The notes below the pieces were generated by a model, which did no database searches, was not told the origin of the DNA, and was given only the letters and a program-made list of their open reading frames with translations. The position numbers were made by a program, and so were the translations under genes. From positions 310,001-374,000 of the forward strand of contig JAOUNS010000001.1 in the NCBI GenBank assembly GCA_029880855.1: a stretch of DNA of 64,000 bases. The letters run 5' to 3'. Source of the DNA: Gammaproteobacteria bacterium (GTDB taxonomy: Bacteria; Pseudomonadota; Gammaproteobacteria; UBA6429; Thiohalophilaceae). Shown here in pieces: positions 42,835 through 52,962 of the stretch (position 1 is its first letter; each line of letters opens with the position of its first letter).

Positions 42835-45800
42835 TCAGGGTGTGATGAGTGTCTGTATCTTCGCGACATCCGCATTATCGATCACCTGATCGTAAACAAC
42901 ATCTGCACGAGCCTTCTGCCGTTCTGACGGTATAAGAGTACCGTCGACAATCTGTTGGGCCAGTGACACATCCGTTGCATTCACTACACCATCTTCGTTG
43001 ATGTCGCCGTTGTTAATGGCATTGACGTAAATAATAGAGAACTGTGTGGCAGTCTTTGTGCCGTTGAAAACATCGATAAAGACAAACTGGTATGACCCGG
43101 CTACGGAGATATCCGGTTTCCAGGTTATCAGACCGGTGGATTGATCGATTTGCATACCCGCAGGTCTGAAACGCAGGCTATATAAATTCCCCGCCGAATT
43201 TGTCGTCACCTGGTATGTCAATGTGACATCCACTTCAGCGCTGGTGGGGGGCGTAGAGGTGATCACAACCGGCAGGTCAAGCGGATCTTTCGGGTTACTG
43301 CCAGATCGCACTTCATGACCATCCGTATAGCCGTCATTGTCCGTATCAGGATTGAGTGGATCCGTGTTAGATATCTTGATTTCATAATAATCCGTCAGAC
43401 CGTCACGGTCAGTATCGTATTTTGTCGGGTCGGTATGATAAATCCTGATCTCTTCACCATCCTGCAGGCCGTCACCGTCGGTATCCGCCCGAGCCGGGTT
43501 TGTTTGTATACTGCCCGTGAGTTCTTCTCTATCCGTCAGGCCGTCGCCATCCAGATCAGAGGTGGCGTCATACACGACTACGGGCAGGTAATCATAAAAT
43601 GACTGTTGTTTGCCGCTGTCATGATGTCGACTGTGTACTTCCAGACGCAACACATATTTTCCGGGCTGCATGGTGGTGGTATCCAGCTCACCCACATCTT
43701 CATTGTCTTCGCCGCCTTCACCCGTAATACCGGTAGCAAGCCAGGGATTGTCACTGTTACCGCAGAGATAAAAGTCATCACCCCGGCAATAGTCGATGCT
43801 GTAGGTGGTTGCCACCCGTTTCTCACTGGTGCCATTGACGGTGCTGCCTTTCAACTTGACTTCATCACCGGTTATAAAATTCCACTGGTATGCTTTTTTG
43901 AGTTGCAGACGAACCGCAAGTGGTGAATAGAGCGGGTCGCCATACAGGATACCGCTGACATGGCCTTCGCCCAGCCAGACTGCATCGCCAAGGGGCAAGC
44001 CACGCATGAGATAGGTCATGGTGGTCAGTGAGGTTTGACTGAAGGAGTGTCCGCCCGACTGGTGGTGGCTCAGGCTGCCCCAAAAGGCGGTACCGCCCAG
44101 TCGGGAGAGGAAGTTGGCGGCATAATCACCCGTGCCGGTTTGCATGTGGCCCTGTTCAAAAGAACCGTTCAGCGCCAACTCGGTTGCGTCACCGTCCAGC
44201 TTGACCGAGACCGCATCGATGCCTGCTCCACCATCACCCAGGATTCCGCTGAAACCAACAATGATGCTGGTAAAGTTGAGACCGGTGTTGGCCGGTGTGG
44301 TAAAGCTATGTTGTATCGGTTGCCAGTCGGAGTCCCCCGGCTTCAGGTTGACACCCTTGGCCGCACTATAGGTACAAACTGTACCGGCTTGACTGCCGGA
44401 TAAACCGGTCGGACAGGGAATATTCTTTTCCTTGGGATAATTAAACAGCAAATAGGCAATGACAAAGGATGGCTTCTCGATACCCCGACTCTTGAGTTGA
44501 TAGGCCAGCGTATAGGTGGAAGGATTTAACGGATCGGTACTCTGTTGATTAATGGTTTGTTGCAGACCGACCCGGTTGCCGGCACGGCAGGATTGTTGTG
44601 TACCGTCGAAATTGCCGTTGTTGTAGACATAGCAGGTCGGCTGATCTACCTCATCGGCATTGCTGAACCACACACTGGATGCACCCTCGGCTGCATCATT
44701 ATCCAGTATCAACGGTGGATTATTCTGGTCAGTGCTTCTGGGCGCCCAGCTGGTCGGCCAGCCGGCCATGATCGCCACAGGATAGGACTGGAAGTTATAG
44801 CCAATAAAACCCGGCGCCACGCCGACACACTCGGTATTAATCTCGCGATAGGGGTCAGTGGATGCGGCGCGGCAGGCCGCCGGATCGGCCGCATCCTTAC
44901 ACAGGGTAACCGTGCAGGATGCATCCTTGCGCCAGTTCAGCAAGGTGTTGAAACCACCAATCACCGTTTGACCATCCAGCGATCCAATATAGGCCAGGGC
45001 ATCACCGACGATGGGTGAGCGGGACGAGGAGTGACCCTGCATGTTCTCGTTGGGATTACCCTTGTTGAATTGTGCAAGACAGTGTGCGGGGGCCTTGCCC
45101 TGGGGGTGGTTTTGAGGATAGGCAAAATAGTGATTGGGACTGGTGTAATTACTGCATTCAGGACGATTTTCACCAAACAGTCCAAGCGCATAACGCCAAC
45201 CATTATTGAAATCACCATAAATTGGTTTATTCGTCTCATAGTTCATAAATACGGATCGACCGGCGATGGCACCAAAAGTTGAGCCATACAGTTTTCCATA
45301 CCAGCCGTTTTTTTCCACTTCAATGGCACGATCAATCAGCGCTTTTGCCGAGGTCAGGTCAAGCCCATCAATACGACCAATGATGTATTCCAGGTCAACG
45401 GCCGGATTAACTTTGCGCATGCCACGACCATCACCAAAGGCAATGGCGCGCTCCTTGAAACTGTGGAAGGATGTATCCTTCTCTATGTAACGGGCCAGCC
45501 AGAAGCGCAGATAGTTATCGACAGAGGTTGTTTCGTTTGGTGATGAGAGTGTTGAATTATCAACTTTCATGCGAGTGGGAACGCCGCGCGTGGTAACGAT
45601 ATAGCGAACCCTGGTTGCGGCGGTCAGTGCCTGAATATTCTGTTCGGTATAGATGGGAAGGGAGGCATCGTTACAGGCGGCAGGACGACGTTCGGCATCA
45701 ACGGAAGGACATATACCAAAGCGCAGGATCTGATCACGTAAACTTTGAAACTCCGTCCAGTTGATAAAATACTGATTTGGCACCTTGACGTGGATCACCT

Positions 45801-45966
45801 GCTCCTCATCAAGCTTGCGGTGTTTTCGATAGTGTTCACCGACTTGTACCGAGTCGATGGAATTATCATTGACGATGACCAAGACATCATTATTGGATGC
45901 GAAGGCAATGCTGTTACCCAGCATTAATAGAATTAAACCAGCAACAACATGACCCCGGAATTTCAT
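42835..45966 (-). CDS. Large exported TIGR03790-family protein with TSP3 repeats and dockerin-like C-terminus
   Basis: A 1043-residue secreted protein. The signal peptide ends near IAFAS. The TIGR03790 region (about 25-430) starts NDVLVIVNDNSIDSVQVGEHYRKHR and contains RVRYIVTTRGVPTRMK. About 803-900 are calcium-binding thrombospondin type 3 repeats: DLDGDGLTDREE, DTDGDGLQDGEE, DTDRDGLTDYYE, DTDNDGYTDGHE. About 900-985 is an Ig-like putative-binding module, and the last 58 residues resemble a dockerin (GDINEDGVVNATDVSLA). Cell-surface, calcium-stabilised. Its role, if any, in secreted hydrolase function is unknown. Confidence 0.9.
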   Translation of the reverse strand: MKFRGHVVAGLILLMLGNSIAFASNNDVLVIVNDNSIDSVQVGEHYRKHRKLDEEQVIHVKVPNQYFINWTEFQSLRDQILRFGICPSVDAERRPAACNDASLPIYTEQNIQALTAATRVRYIVTTRGVPTRMKVDNSTLSSPNETTSVDNYLRFWLARYIEKDTSFHSFKERAIAFGDGRGMRKVNPAVDLEYIIGRIDGLDLTSAKALIDRAIEVEKNGWYGKLYGSTFGAIAGRSVFMNYETNKPIYGDFNNGWRYALGLFGENRPECSNYTSPNHYFAYPQNHPQGKAPAHCLAQFNKGNPNENMQGHSSSRSPIVGDALAYIGSLDGQTVIGGFNTLLNWRKDASCTVTLCKDAADPAACRAASTDPYREINTECVGVAPGFIGYNFQSYPVAIMAGWPTSWAPRSTDQNNPPLILDNDAAEGASSVWFSNADEVDQPTCYVYNNGNFDGTQQSCRAGNRVGLQQTINQQSTDPLNPSTYTLAYQLKSRGIEKPSFVIAYLLFNYPKEKNIPCPTGLSGSQAGTVCTYSAAKGVNLKPGDSDWQPIQHSFTTPANTGLNFTSIIVGFSGILGDGGAGIDAVSVKLDGDATELALNGSFEQGHMQTGTGDYAANFLSRLGGTAFWGSLSHHQSGGHSFSQTSLTTMTYLMRGLPLGDAVWLGEGHVSGILYGDPLYSPLAVRLQLKKAYQWNFITGDEVKLKGSTVNGTSEKRVATTYSIDYCRGDDFYLCGNSDNPWLATGITGEGGEDNEDVGELDTTTMQPGKYVLRLEVHSRHHDSGKQQSFYDYLPVVVYDATSDLDGDGLTDREELTGSIQTNPARADTDGDGLQDGEEIRIYHTDPTKYDTDRDGLTDYYEIKISNTDPLNPDTDNDGYTDGHEVRSGSNPKDPLDLPVVITSTPPTSAEVDVTLTYQVTTNSAGNLYSLRFRPAGMQIDQSTGLITWKPDISVAGSYQFVFIDVFNGTKTATQFSIIYVNAINNGDINEDGVVNATDVSLAQQIVDGTLIPSERQKARADVVYDQVIDNADVAKIQTLITP

Positions 45967-46417
45967 CTTGTGATCTCCTTGCCATTTGAATTGGCTATAT
46001 TTTGTACAGTAAGAGGAAAAATAGTCATCTATTCATCAATGACAAATGAAGACACCATTTAATACACGCTTCGATAGCGCAAAAAGGTTCTTGCACTGCA
46101 TTGAAACTGTGATGCAGTCGTCACAAACCGGCAAGATTATTGAGCCATGTAATATCAATACACAGGACAATTTATTTTTTAACCACCCGACGCACTATAT
46201 GTAAGTCTTATTTTCGTGTTCCCTGTCAGTAAATTCTTTTTGTTATATATCGTTTAAAGCATTATCCCCCGCACTGATCGCTGTCCCTGTCGATAAATAC
46301 GAATCGACATGCGAACTCTATCGCCGTTCTTTATTGAGGATGAAGTGTTTGAATTTCAGGGACGACACATCCGGCCCGACAGGTTCTCCTGTCAGGGCGG
46401 CAACATTTCGCGACGTC
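45967..46417. other. Intergenic region between the TIGR03790 and DUF3579 genes
   Basis: About 450 bases in which I see no gene. The half next to the TIGR03790 gene is AT-rich and would hold its promoter. A reading frame on the plus strand from 46334 is antisense to the DUF3579 gene and is discarded. Confidence 0.4.
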
Positions 46418-46738
46418 TCAGGCGGCGCGGGGGAAAACGAACGAGGCAACAGGCAGCAGGGGCTGACCCGGGATGAAGGTCTTCAAACCGTTACCGGTCA
46501 CGAAGTCCACAATAAAACGATAAGCAACGGGATTGGTCCGGGCCAGGGCTTCGGCCACAAACAGGCATTTCTCACCCTCAAAACGGGTTGGCATGATGTC
46601 GGGGTGATATTGCAGGCGATGGTTGGTGTCGTAATTACCGAAGGTGGAGGCGATGCGTTCAACCCAGTCGGAGGGGCGAAATTTATTACCTAATTGGTTG
46701 ATTCCAAAAATATAAAATCCATTTGTTCTGATGGTCAT
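46418..46738 (-). CDS. DUF3579 family protein
   Basis: A 106-residue protein (MTIRTNGFYIFGINQLGNKFRPSDWVERIASTF). DUF3579 proteins in Betaproteobacteria and Gammaproteobacteria share the SDWxERL start, then YHPDIMPTRFEGEKCLFVAEAL and ARTNPVAYRFIVDFVTGN, all seen here. They are cytoplasmic and of unknown function. The start codon at 46738 has a weak ribosome site. Confidence 0.82.
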   Translation of the reverse strand: MTIRTNGFYIFGINQLGNKFRPSDWVERIASTFGNYDTNHRLQYHPDIMPTRFEGEKCLFVAEALARTNPVAYRFIVDFVTGNGLKTFIPGQPLLPVASFVFPRAA

Positions 46739-46995
46739 ACTTACTCTGGGATACCTCTTGGTGGTGGGTCATAATTGGATGCGAATCATACATAAACGTA
46801 GTTAATAATGTGTGAAAAATATCCACTAAATGAAAAAATATTTTTTGCCGGTATAAGGGAACAAGAGGACCGACACCGGGTCACCGGTGCTTCGGCAAGA
46901 TGAATAGGGGAACGCGCCGCGCCGGGCTTGCTATATAGATAGAATATGGCGAGAGGGTAAATGACATCCGCCTGTTGCAGAAACGTGCGGTTGAC

Positions 46996-48312
46996 TTACT
47001 CCGGAATGGGCAGCTCGACATAAAACTCACTGCCCATGCCCGTTGTTGAACTGAAATCGATCCGACCCTGCATACTCTCCACCAGATGACGGGTAATCGC
47101 CAGCCCCAGACCGGTTCCGCCCTGTTTGCGCGTATCCGCTGCATCATGCTGGGTAAACTTGTCAAAGATCATCGGCCGGAACGCTTCAGGTATCCCGGAG
47201 CCATAATCCTTGACGGTTATCCGGGCATGGTTGTCATGTGTGGCCAGATGGATTTCAATCGTATTTATTTTCGGTGAAAATTTGATGGCATTGGAAATCA
47301 GGTTGGCCATGACTTGCTGGAACTTGTCCTCATCAACCATGGCATACACCGTCTGCTCAGGCATAAACAGGCGTTGTTTGATCTCCATGCTGTCCGCATA
47401 TGCCCTGTTTGCCTCGACCGCCTGTTGTAATAATCCCTGTAACGGATGTTTGGCCGGTTGAATTTCCATTTTACCCGCTTCGATCTTGCTGATGTCCAGC
47501 AGGTCGTTAATGAGACGCATCAGTCGTTCCCCATTGCGCTGGGCAATATCCAGCATCTTTACTGCCCTGGCCGGCAATTCATCAGGCATATTTCCCAGCA
47601 ACAAGGCCAATGCCCCCTGTACCGAGGTTAACGGGGTACGCAGTTCATGACTCATTACCGAGAGAAATTCGGACTTGGCCCGATTGGCGGCCTCAGCTTC
47701 TTCCTTGGCCCGGACAAGTTCATCCTGCATTGCTGTTCTCAGCTTTAATTCTTCTTCCAGACGTTGCAGCAACAAGCGTTGCGTTAACATGTCGCTCACT
47801 TTCATGGCAATATCCCTGAACAGGGACTTGTCCGCATCGCTCCATTCTCTGGCATGGGAGCATTGATGCATACCCAGCATCCAGGGCTTGTCGCCCTTGG
47901 GGCGCAGTGCGATCACCATTTGGGTTTTAATACTGAATTTTTTTATTTGCGGCGGTGTATTCTCTGCATCAAAGTCATAGATCACCGCACCGGGTGCCGC
48001 CAGCACCTCTTTAAAGATGGTCCCCGTGGCATCATCAATGGGAATGATTTCACCACTGGCAAAGGCGCCGGGATAATCCACCGTCGCAGCCTCCACCGGG
48101 ACATGCCAGCTAGCTGTTTGCGGATCGCATGGATATAACAACCAGGCCCGGTTTGTCTGAAAGATATCCAGCAGTTCATGCATGAGGTTTGACAGTGTTA
48201 CATCAAGATTACTGTTGTTGGACAGCACATCAGCAATACGGAGCAGATTTTCCAGATACTGACGGTGACTCAACAGTGTTTCGTCAGTTTGCTGCACAGA
48301 GGTATGACTCAT
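46996..48312 (-). CDS. Sensor histidine kinase (GAF + HisKA + HATPase)
   Basis: A 438-residue soluble kinase. Residues about 15-185 look like a GAF sensor domain (VLSNNSNLDVTLSNLMHELLDIFQTNRAWLLYP through DMLTQRLLLQ). A coiled coil (EELKLRTAMQDELVRAKEEAEAANRAKS) leads to the dimerisation domain FLSVMSHELRTPLTSV with H222 as phosphorylation site. The ATPase part has the N box QQVMANLISNAIKFS and the G boxes VKDYGSGIPEA and QGGTGLGLAITRHL. There is no receiver domain and no adjacent response regulator, so its partner is elsewhere. No membrane segment. Confidence 0.92.
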   Translation of the reverse strand: MSHTSVQQTDETLLSHRQYLENLLRIADVLSNNSNLDVTLSNLMHELLDIFQTNRAWLLYPCDPQTASWHVPVEAATVDYPGAFASGEIIPIDDATGTIFKEVLAAPGAVIYDFDAENTPPQIKKFSIKTQMVIALRPKGDKPWMLGMHQCSHAREWSDADKSLFRDIAMKVSDMLTQRLLLQRLEEELKLRTAMQDELVRAKEEAEAANRAKSEFLSVMSHELRTPLTSVQGALALLLGNMPDELPARAVKMLDIAQRNGERLMRLINDLLDISKIEAGKMEIQPAKHPLQGLLQQAVEANRAYADSMEIKQRLFMPEQTVYAMVDEDKFQQVMANLISNAIKFSPKINTIEIHLATHDNHARITVKDYGSGIPEAFRPMIFDKFTQHDAADTRKQGGTGLGLAITRHLVESMQGRIDFSSTTGMGSEFYVELPIPE

Positions 48313-48817
48313 CTACGGATTTCCATATTCAGTTAACGTGCGTTGACATGACAATAAAAAACGTGGCGATGGCCAGGTTGCACCGGTTTTTTGCCGTTTA
48401 TTCAACATTTGTTTCACCAAATAAACGGCGCCTGATTATCCGGAGATAAAGTAATAATTAATTATTGCACAGTGATATTCCAGCGTAATGACCCGCCAAA
48501 GCAATAAAACGCCCCTGTTTGTTAATATTTGTTACAAGACTAATGGTGTGGTCCACGCAATGCAGGTACCTGAAATAAGGCAATGTGCATCTCACCGGCG
48601 AAAACCTGTGCCATGGCGATATCCGATTTGCGTGACCGCAATAAAGATGCACATGCACCAGCAACCGTAGGGCGAGAATGTGAAATTGTGATAAATCCCC
48701 CTATTAAATGGAAATAAATCCCTCTCTGGTTTTGATTTTTTCTCCGTCATGCCGATATGCAAGACAGAAGCAGTTACAGTTTATTAAACAAGGGATTTAT
48801 CACTGAGGGTGCTCTGC
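48313..48817. other. Divergent intergenic region between histidine kinase and substrate-binding protein genes
   Basis: About 500 bases without a supportable gene. GCCGTTTATT (48393-48402) pairs with AATAAACGGC (48420-48429) to make a 10-base stem with a 17-base loop. The 60 bases before the substrate-binding gene contain AT-rich promoter-like sequence. Short frames here lack ribosome sites. Confidence 0.45.
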
Positions 48818-49813
48818 GTGAAATCGAAAAAAAATCAGCCGGCCGGGATCAATCGTCGTCAATTTCTTCACCTGTCCGCGCTTGCCACAGCAAGCCTTGT
48901 GCTGCCGTTCGGTTTGACCGCCTGTTCTAAGAGCGAGCCGGGAATACGCATCGCCTCGAATGTCTGGCCCGGATACGAATTTCTGTATCTGGCCCGTGCA
49001 AAGCAGTATTTCTCTGAAGAAGAAGTCCGCATGATTGAGATGCCTTCCGCTTCGGTTTGTATTGAAGCATTGGCCGCAAGCACGGTTGAGGGCGCCTGCC
49101 TGACACTGGATGAAGTACTCACCGCCCGGGCGGAAGGTCTGGATTTGACGGTCGTCACCATTCTGGATATTTCCCTGGGGGCGGATGTCCTGCTGGCAAA
49201 CCCGAAAATTAAAACCCTGCAAGCATTGAAGGGACACCGTGTCGGTGTGGAACAATCGGCGGTTGGTGCGGTGATGCTGCATGCCGCTCTGGAAAAAGCC
49301 GGTCTGCACAGCAGTGATATCACTATCCGGCATTTGAATGTCAACCGACACCGCGATGCCTATCTGAACAACGAGGTGGATGCGCTGGTGACCTTTGAGC
49401 CGGTGGTCAGCCAACTCGCGCCAGGCAAACCCGTTACCTTGTTCACCAGCGCGGATATACCCGGTCGCATTGTTGATGTTATCGCTGTTCGTCCGGATGT
49501 GATCAAGTCAAGCCCGACAGCAGTACGAAAACTTGTGGCGGGACATTTTATGGCGCTGCGCGACTTTATGACCGCGCCGCAACAGGTCACACCGCTGATG
49601 ACGCAACGACTCAAGATACCGGCACAGGAGATCCCTCGGGCATACCACGGTATTGAGCTGCCGGATGCTGCAGCCAACCGCAAGTTGTTACTGAATAATC
49701 TGCCTGACATGGAAAAAAACGCGACTGAGCTGGCCGGTGTCATGCTAAAGGCAAAACTCTTGCGCAAGGAAATCTCACTGGCAGGATTATTCAATGGACA
49801 ATATCTACCATAA
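48818..49813 (+). CDS. Lipoprotein-type substrate-binding protein (NMT1/NitT/TauT-like)
   Basis: About 331 residues. The GTG start at 48818 (product MKSKKNQPAGINRRQFLHLS) has a GAGGGT ribosome site; an earlier GTG at 48809 is possible. The leader has a twin-arginine motif (NRRQFLHLS) and ends in GLTAC. The fold is periplasmic type II: IRIASNVWPGYEFLYLARAKQYFSEE, then LTLDEVLTARAEGLDLTVV and LKGHRVGVEQSAVGAVMLHAAL. NitT/TauT proteins bind nitrate, sulfonates or similar ligands. No permease or ATPase gene is next to it; it overlaps a GGDEF gene by 20 bases, suggesting a sensory rather than transport role. Confidence 0.9.
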   Translation: MKSKKNQPAGINRRQFLHLSALATASLVLPFGLTACSKSEPGIRIASNVWPGYEFLYLARAKQYFSEEEVRMIEMPSASVCIEALAASTVEGACLTLDEVLTARAEGLDLTVVTILDISLGADVLLANPKIKTLQALKGHRVGVEQSAVGAVMLHAALEKAGLHSSDITIRHLNVNRHRDAYLNNEVDALVTFEPVVSQLAPGKPVTLFTSADIPGRIVDVIAVRPDVIKSSPTAVRKLVAGHFMALRDFMTAPQQVTPLMTQRLKIPAQEIPRAYHGIELPDAAANRKLLLNNLPDMEKNATELAGVMLKAKLLRKEISLAGLFNGQYLP

Positions 49814-51575
49814 CTACAGCTGGAAGGATAAATACCTCAGCCTGCGTGTAATCCTGCCGGCAAGTATTTTTATTGCCCTGTTGATCATTATCGGCCTGTC
49901 GTTGATGCTGGGTTCGATCAGAAGCACCCGTGAGTACAAAACGCAATCAATGGATTATCTGCAACGCGAAGTTGCCCGCTTAACGCGCCTTGCAGCCGGG
50001 ACAATTCGCTTTGACCCGCAATTACTCGAAGACAGCATCACCCAGTTGTCCACCAATCCCATGGTCAAGTATATCGCCGTCATTAAACCGGATGGCGCCA
50101 TCCTGTTCAGCAATCAATTTTCCTTGCGAGGCAAAGATGCGGCAACCGTTCTGCCGAATTTTTCCGCAGAGGATTTTCTCAACGTTCAGGACACCAGACT
50201 GGCTGAGATCAAATATATCGAACAGCAGCAACAATTTCTCGCCTTAATGAGCTTCATCTATCCGGGGGAAAAAGCCGCGCTGCGCGATCTGGGCAAGGGG
50301 GTGGTTTACCTGAGTTACGACATCTCAGACAGTCTGTCCCAGGCCGGGTATGCCAATATGACCGGCAAGCTGCCGGAACTTCTTTTTATGCTGGCACTGG
50401 CGATTATTCTCTCGCTGTTATTACATTACTATATCGCCCTGCCCTTGGCGGAAATCAGAGAGGCATCGCGCAACATCTCTTCCGGTAAATTTGATTCGAC
50501 GATAACCACGCGTGGCCCAATCGAAATTCAGCAACTGGCCGTAACATTTAATAATATGAAACGGCAACTCGCCAATACCATTTCCGATCTGGACCGACAT
50601 TCCAGTCAGATGCAGGGTATTCTGGATAATACCTTTGACGGGATCATCAGCATTGATGCCGACGGACGGATCCTTTCCTTCAACAAAACCGCAGAAAGTA
50701 TTTTTGGCATGGAAGCGCACACTGTATTGGGGAAAAATGTCAATGTCCTCATGCCGAATCCCTACCATGATATGCATGACAAGTATCTGGAAAATTATTT
50801 GCATGGCGGTACACCGAAAATCGTCGGCGTGGGCCGCGAAGTCGAGGGCAAGCGAGCGGATGGTTCGATATTCCCCATGGACCTTGCGGTGACAGAAATC
50901 GTCACCGCTGAGGGCAGTCAATTTATCGGGATTATCCGCGACATTACTGATCGCAAACAAAAAGAACTTGAAACAAAAATCGCACAAGCACAGTTGGCGG
51001 AAGCCAACCGGGAACTGGAGTATCTGGTACGGACAGACAGTCTGACCCAGGTGGCAAACCGGCGCATGTTCGATGAAACCATTCCGAATGAATTCAAACG
51101 CGCCATGCGTCAGGGCAGTCATATTTCCCTGTTACTGTTCGATGTGGATTACTTCAAAAAATATAATGATCACTATGGTCATCCTGAAGGTGATGCGTGT
51201 CTGGTCAAAGTGGCACAGGCCGCCCGGCAACTGTTCAAACGCAGCGGTGAGTTGGTTGCACGCTATGGTGGTGAGGAATTTGTTGTGGTGATGCCCAACA
51301 CCGATTTGGCGCATGCCGAAGCATCGGCAGCGGCATTGCTGGAAAAGGTGCAGCAATTACAAATACCGCATGAGCAATCCCCGATCACCGCACACGTTAC
51401 AATCAGTATTGGTATCAGCTCACTGATACCTGACATGTCGTGCAGTGAAACAGATCTGATACAGGTGGCCGACAGCGCTCTTTATGCGGCCAAGAAAAAC
51501 GGTCGTAACCGCTATGCCATTGCGACTGAGGCGCCACAACAGAATATCGCCCTGCTCGACTCGGCCCGCCGGTAA
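49794..51575 (+). CDS. Membrane sensor with HAMP, PAS and GGDEF domains (diguanylate cyclase)
   Basis: A 593-residue protein. One membrane segment at about 17-40, a periplasmic sensor at about 45-190, a second membrane segment at about 195-215, a HAMP region (LPLAEIREASRNISSGKFDS), a PAS domain (MQGILDNTFDGIISIDADGRILSFNKTAESIFG) with a following PAC part, and a GGDEF domain at about 425-585. The active site is GGEEF (492-496), so it should make cyclic di-GMP. The 20-base overlap with the substrate-binding protein gene implies the two are translated together. Confidence 0.92.
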   Translation: MDNIYHNYSWKDKYLSLRVILPASIFIALLIIIGLSLMLGSIRSTREYKTQSMDYLQREVARLTRLAAGTIRFDPQLLEDSITQLSTNPMVKYIAVIKPDGAILFSNQFSLRGKDAATVLPNFSAEDFLNVQDTRLAEIKYIEQQQQFLALMSFIYPGEKAALRDLGKGVVYLSYDISDSLSQAGYANMTGKLPELLFMLALAIILSLLLHYYIALPLAEIREASRNISSGKFDSTITTRGPIEIQQLAVTFNNMKRQLANTISDLDRHSSQMQGILDNTFDGIISIDADGRILSFNKTAESIFGMEAHTVLGKNVNVLMPNPYHDMHDKYLENYLHGGTPKIVGVGREVEGKRADGSIFPMDLAVTEIVTAEGSQFIGIIRDITDRKQKELETKIAQAQLAEANRELEYLVRTDSLTQVANRRMFDETIPNEFKRAMRQGSHISLLLFDVDYFKKYNDHYGHPEGDACLVKVAQAARQLFKRSGELVARYGGEEFVVVMPNTDLAHAEASAAALLEKVQQLQIPHEQSPITAHVTISIGISSLIPDMSCSETDLIQVADSALYAAKKNGRNRYAIATEAPQQNIALLDSARR

Positions 51576-51729
51576 CCACAACGTATCATCCGCCCCGGCA
51601 GGGCCGGAAAGCGTTTAATGCAAATACGACACAGTTCTGCAACATGCCGGCTTTTGTCAGGCAAAATCCCTATTTCTCTTATATAGTTAATAGACAAGCA
51701 CCCGTACCTGTTGCCGAAGGTCCACTGCC

Positions 51730-52800
51730 ATGCCCCAACTCAGCCGCTTTGCACTTGTAATTTCTTTGCTGGTGAGTGCGTGCAGTTTGCCCGCCCCGGT
51801 GCGCATGGATGAACAACTCAGCGGTATCGTGCTGGGCAAGCGGTATGCCTGTTACACGGGACAGCGCGACGAGGCGGTCGAGGCCCGGCTGATGCGGGTG
51901 GTGGCCGCACACGCCCCGACCCAGGCAACGATCATTCGTCGGCTGCATGCCTGGGAGGAAAAATACTGCACCTCTAAATCCACGCTGGCGGAATACCTCG
52001 ACAAGCAGGCCAAACCCGATTCGGAAGAGGAACTGAAAAAACTTTCGACCAGTGTGCATGAACTGATGCACCGTTTTTCAACCGCTGACCCACTGGGAGT
52101 AAAGAATCCGCATCGCCCGGCCAAATCCAAAACCAACGGGCCATACTTCGATACCGGTCTCGGCCAACATTATATGGCGGTCTATCTGCCGACACGGGGC
52201 GTGATGTATATCCTCATGCAGCGTAACTACAGTTCAGGCATCGCGGATAGTCTGGTGCATGACAAGACAGTCCGCACGCCGCGCTATAACGTCTATGTCA
52301 AGGGACGCAGCGGCGGCCAGGGTGTGTTTGATCTGCTGGATGAGTATCATGCCTACTATCACGGCTTTGCCTATCACGAAGCACTGGTGCAGGCACGGCA
52401 ATACAGTATTGTGACGGAAAGAAAGGAAACCAAATACTTTAACGGTCTGCCCAATGTTTCCACCTACACAAAATACAAGCCCCTGTCGGACCAGTATCTT
52501 GCCCACCCGCAGTTCACCTATTACATCCTTACCTATATGCTGGCGCTGCAACAAAAAGCGCCGCAGATTTATGCCAGGTTTATCGACAACCGGCCATTGT
52601 GGCAGGCCTTTGTCGATATCCATGACCATTTCGAGCCGCTCTATCAGGGCTATATTGCCCGCCGAACAAAACAGCAGGCCAAATACAAATATGCACTCTC
52701 CGCATCACTCGAACAGGAACGCGCCGCACTGGAGCAACATCTGGCCTCCGCCCCCTACCAGTCGCTCATGCGAGATATCCGGCAATGGGCCGGTCAATAG
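51730..52800 (+). CDS. Lipoprotein with HExxH motif, possible zinc metallopeptidase
   Basis: A 356-residue protein with a lipoprotein leader ending VSACS. HELMH at 110-114 is a HExxH zinc motif. About 90 residues later comes DEYHAYYHG at 204-212 (D204, H207, H211), which could supply the third zinc ligand and catalytic surroundings, as in gluzincin- or minigluzincin-type peptidases. Alternatively it may be a helical lipoprotein with a chance motif. The protein has a conserved-looking ARRTKQQAKYKYA tail. No family name is certain. It stands between the GGDEF gene and the RNA helicase. Confidence 0.72.
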   Translation: MPQLSRFALVISLLVSACSLPAPVRMDEQLSGIVLGKRYACYTGQRDEAVEARLMRVVAAHAPTQATIIRRLHAWEEKYCTSKSTLAEYLDKQAKPDSEEELKKLSTSVHELMHRFSTADPLGVKNPHRPAKSKTNGPYFDTGLGQHYMAVYLPTRGVMYILMQRNYSSGIADSLVHDKTVRTPRYNVYVKGRSGGQGVFDLLDEYHAYYHGFAYHEALVQARQYSIVTERKETKYFNGLPNVSTYTKYKPLSDQYLAHPQFTYYILTYMLALQQKAPQIYARFIDNRPLWQAFVDIHDHFEPLYQGYIARRTKQQAKYKYALSASLEQERAALEQHLASAPYQSLMRDIRQWAGQ

Positions 52801-52962
52801 GCATAAGCGGCATGACGCGTCGGCCCGCTGACAGCGGTGATTTCATGTCTGGACGAAAAATATCCAGTGCAAACCACCCCATTCCCCCGTATACTGCGCG
52901 TCCTTTTGCAATTCACACCCCACCGGCGCCTTGCCGGTACGAACCACAGGTAATTCCCCGAT

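Noticed and set aside
46334-46693. A plus-strand gene of 119 codons overlapping DUF3579
   Set aside because: It is antisense to a recognised DUF3579 gene and has an unlikely composition.
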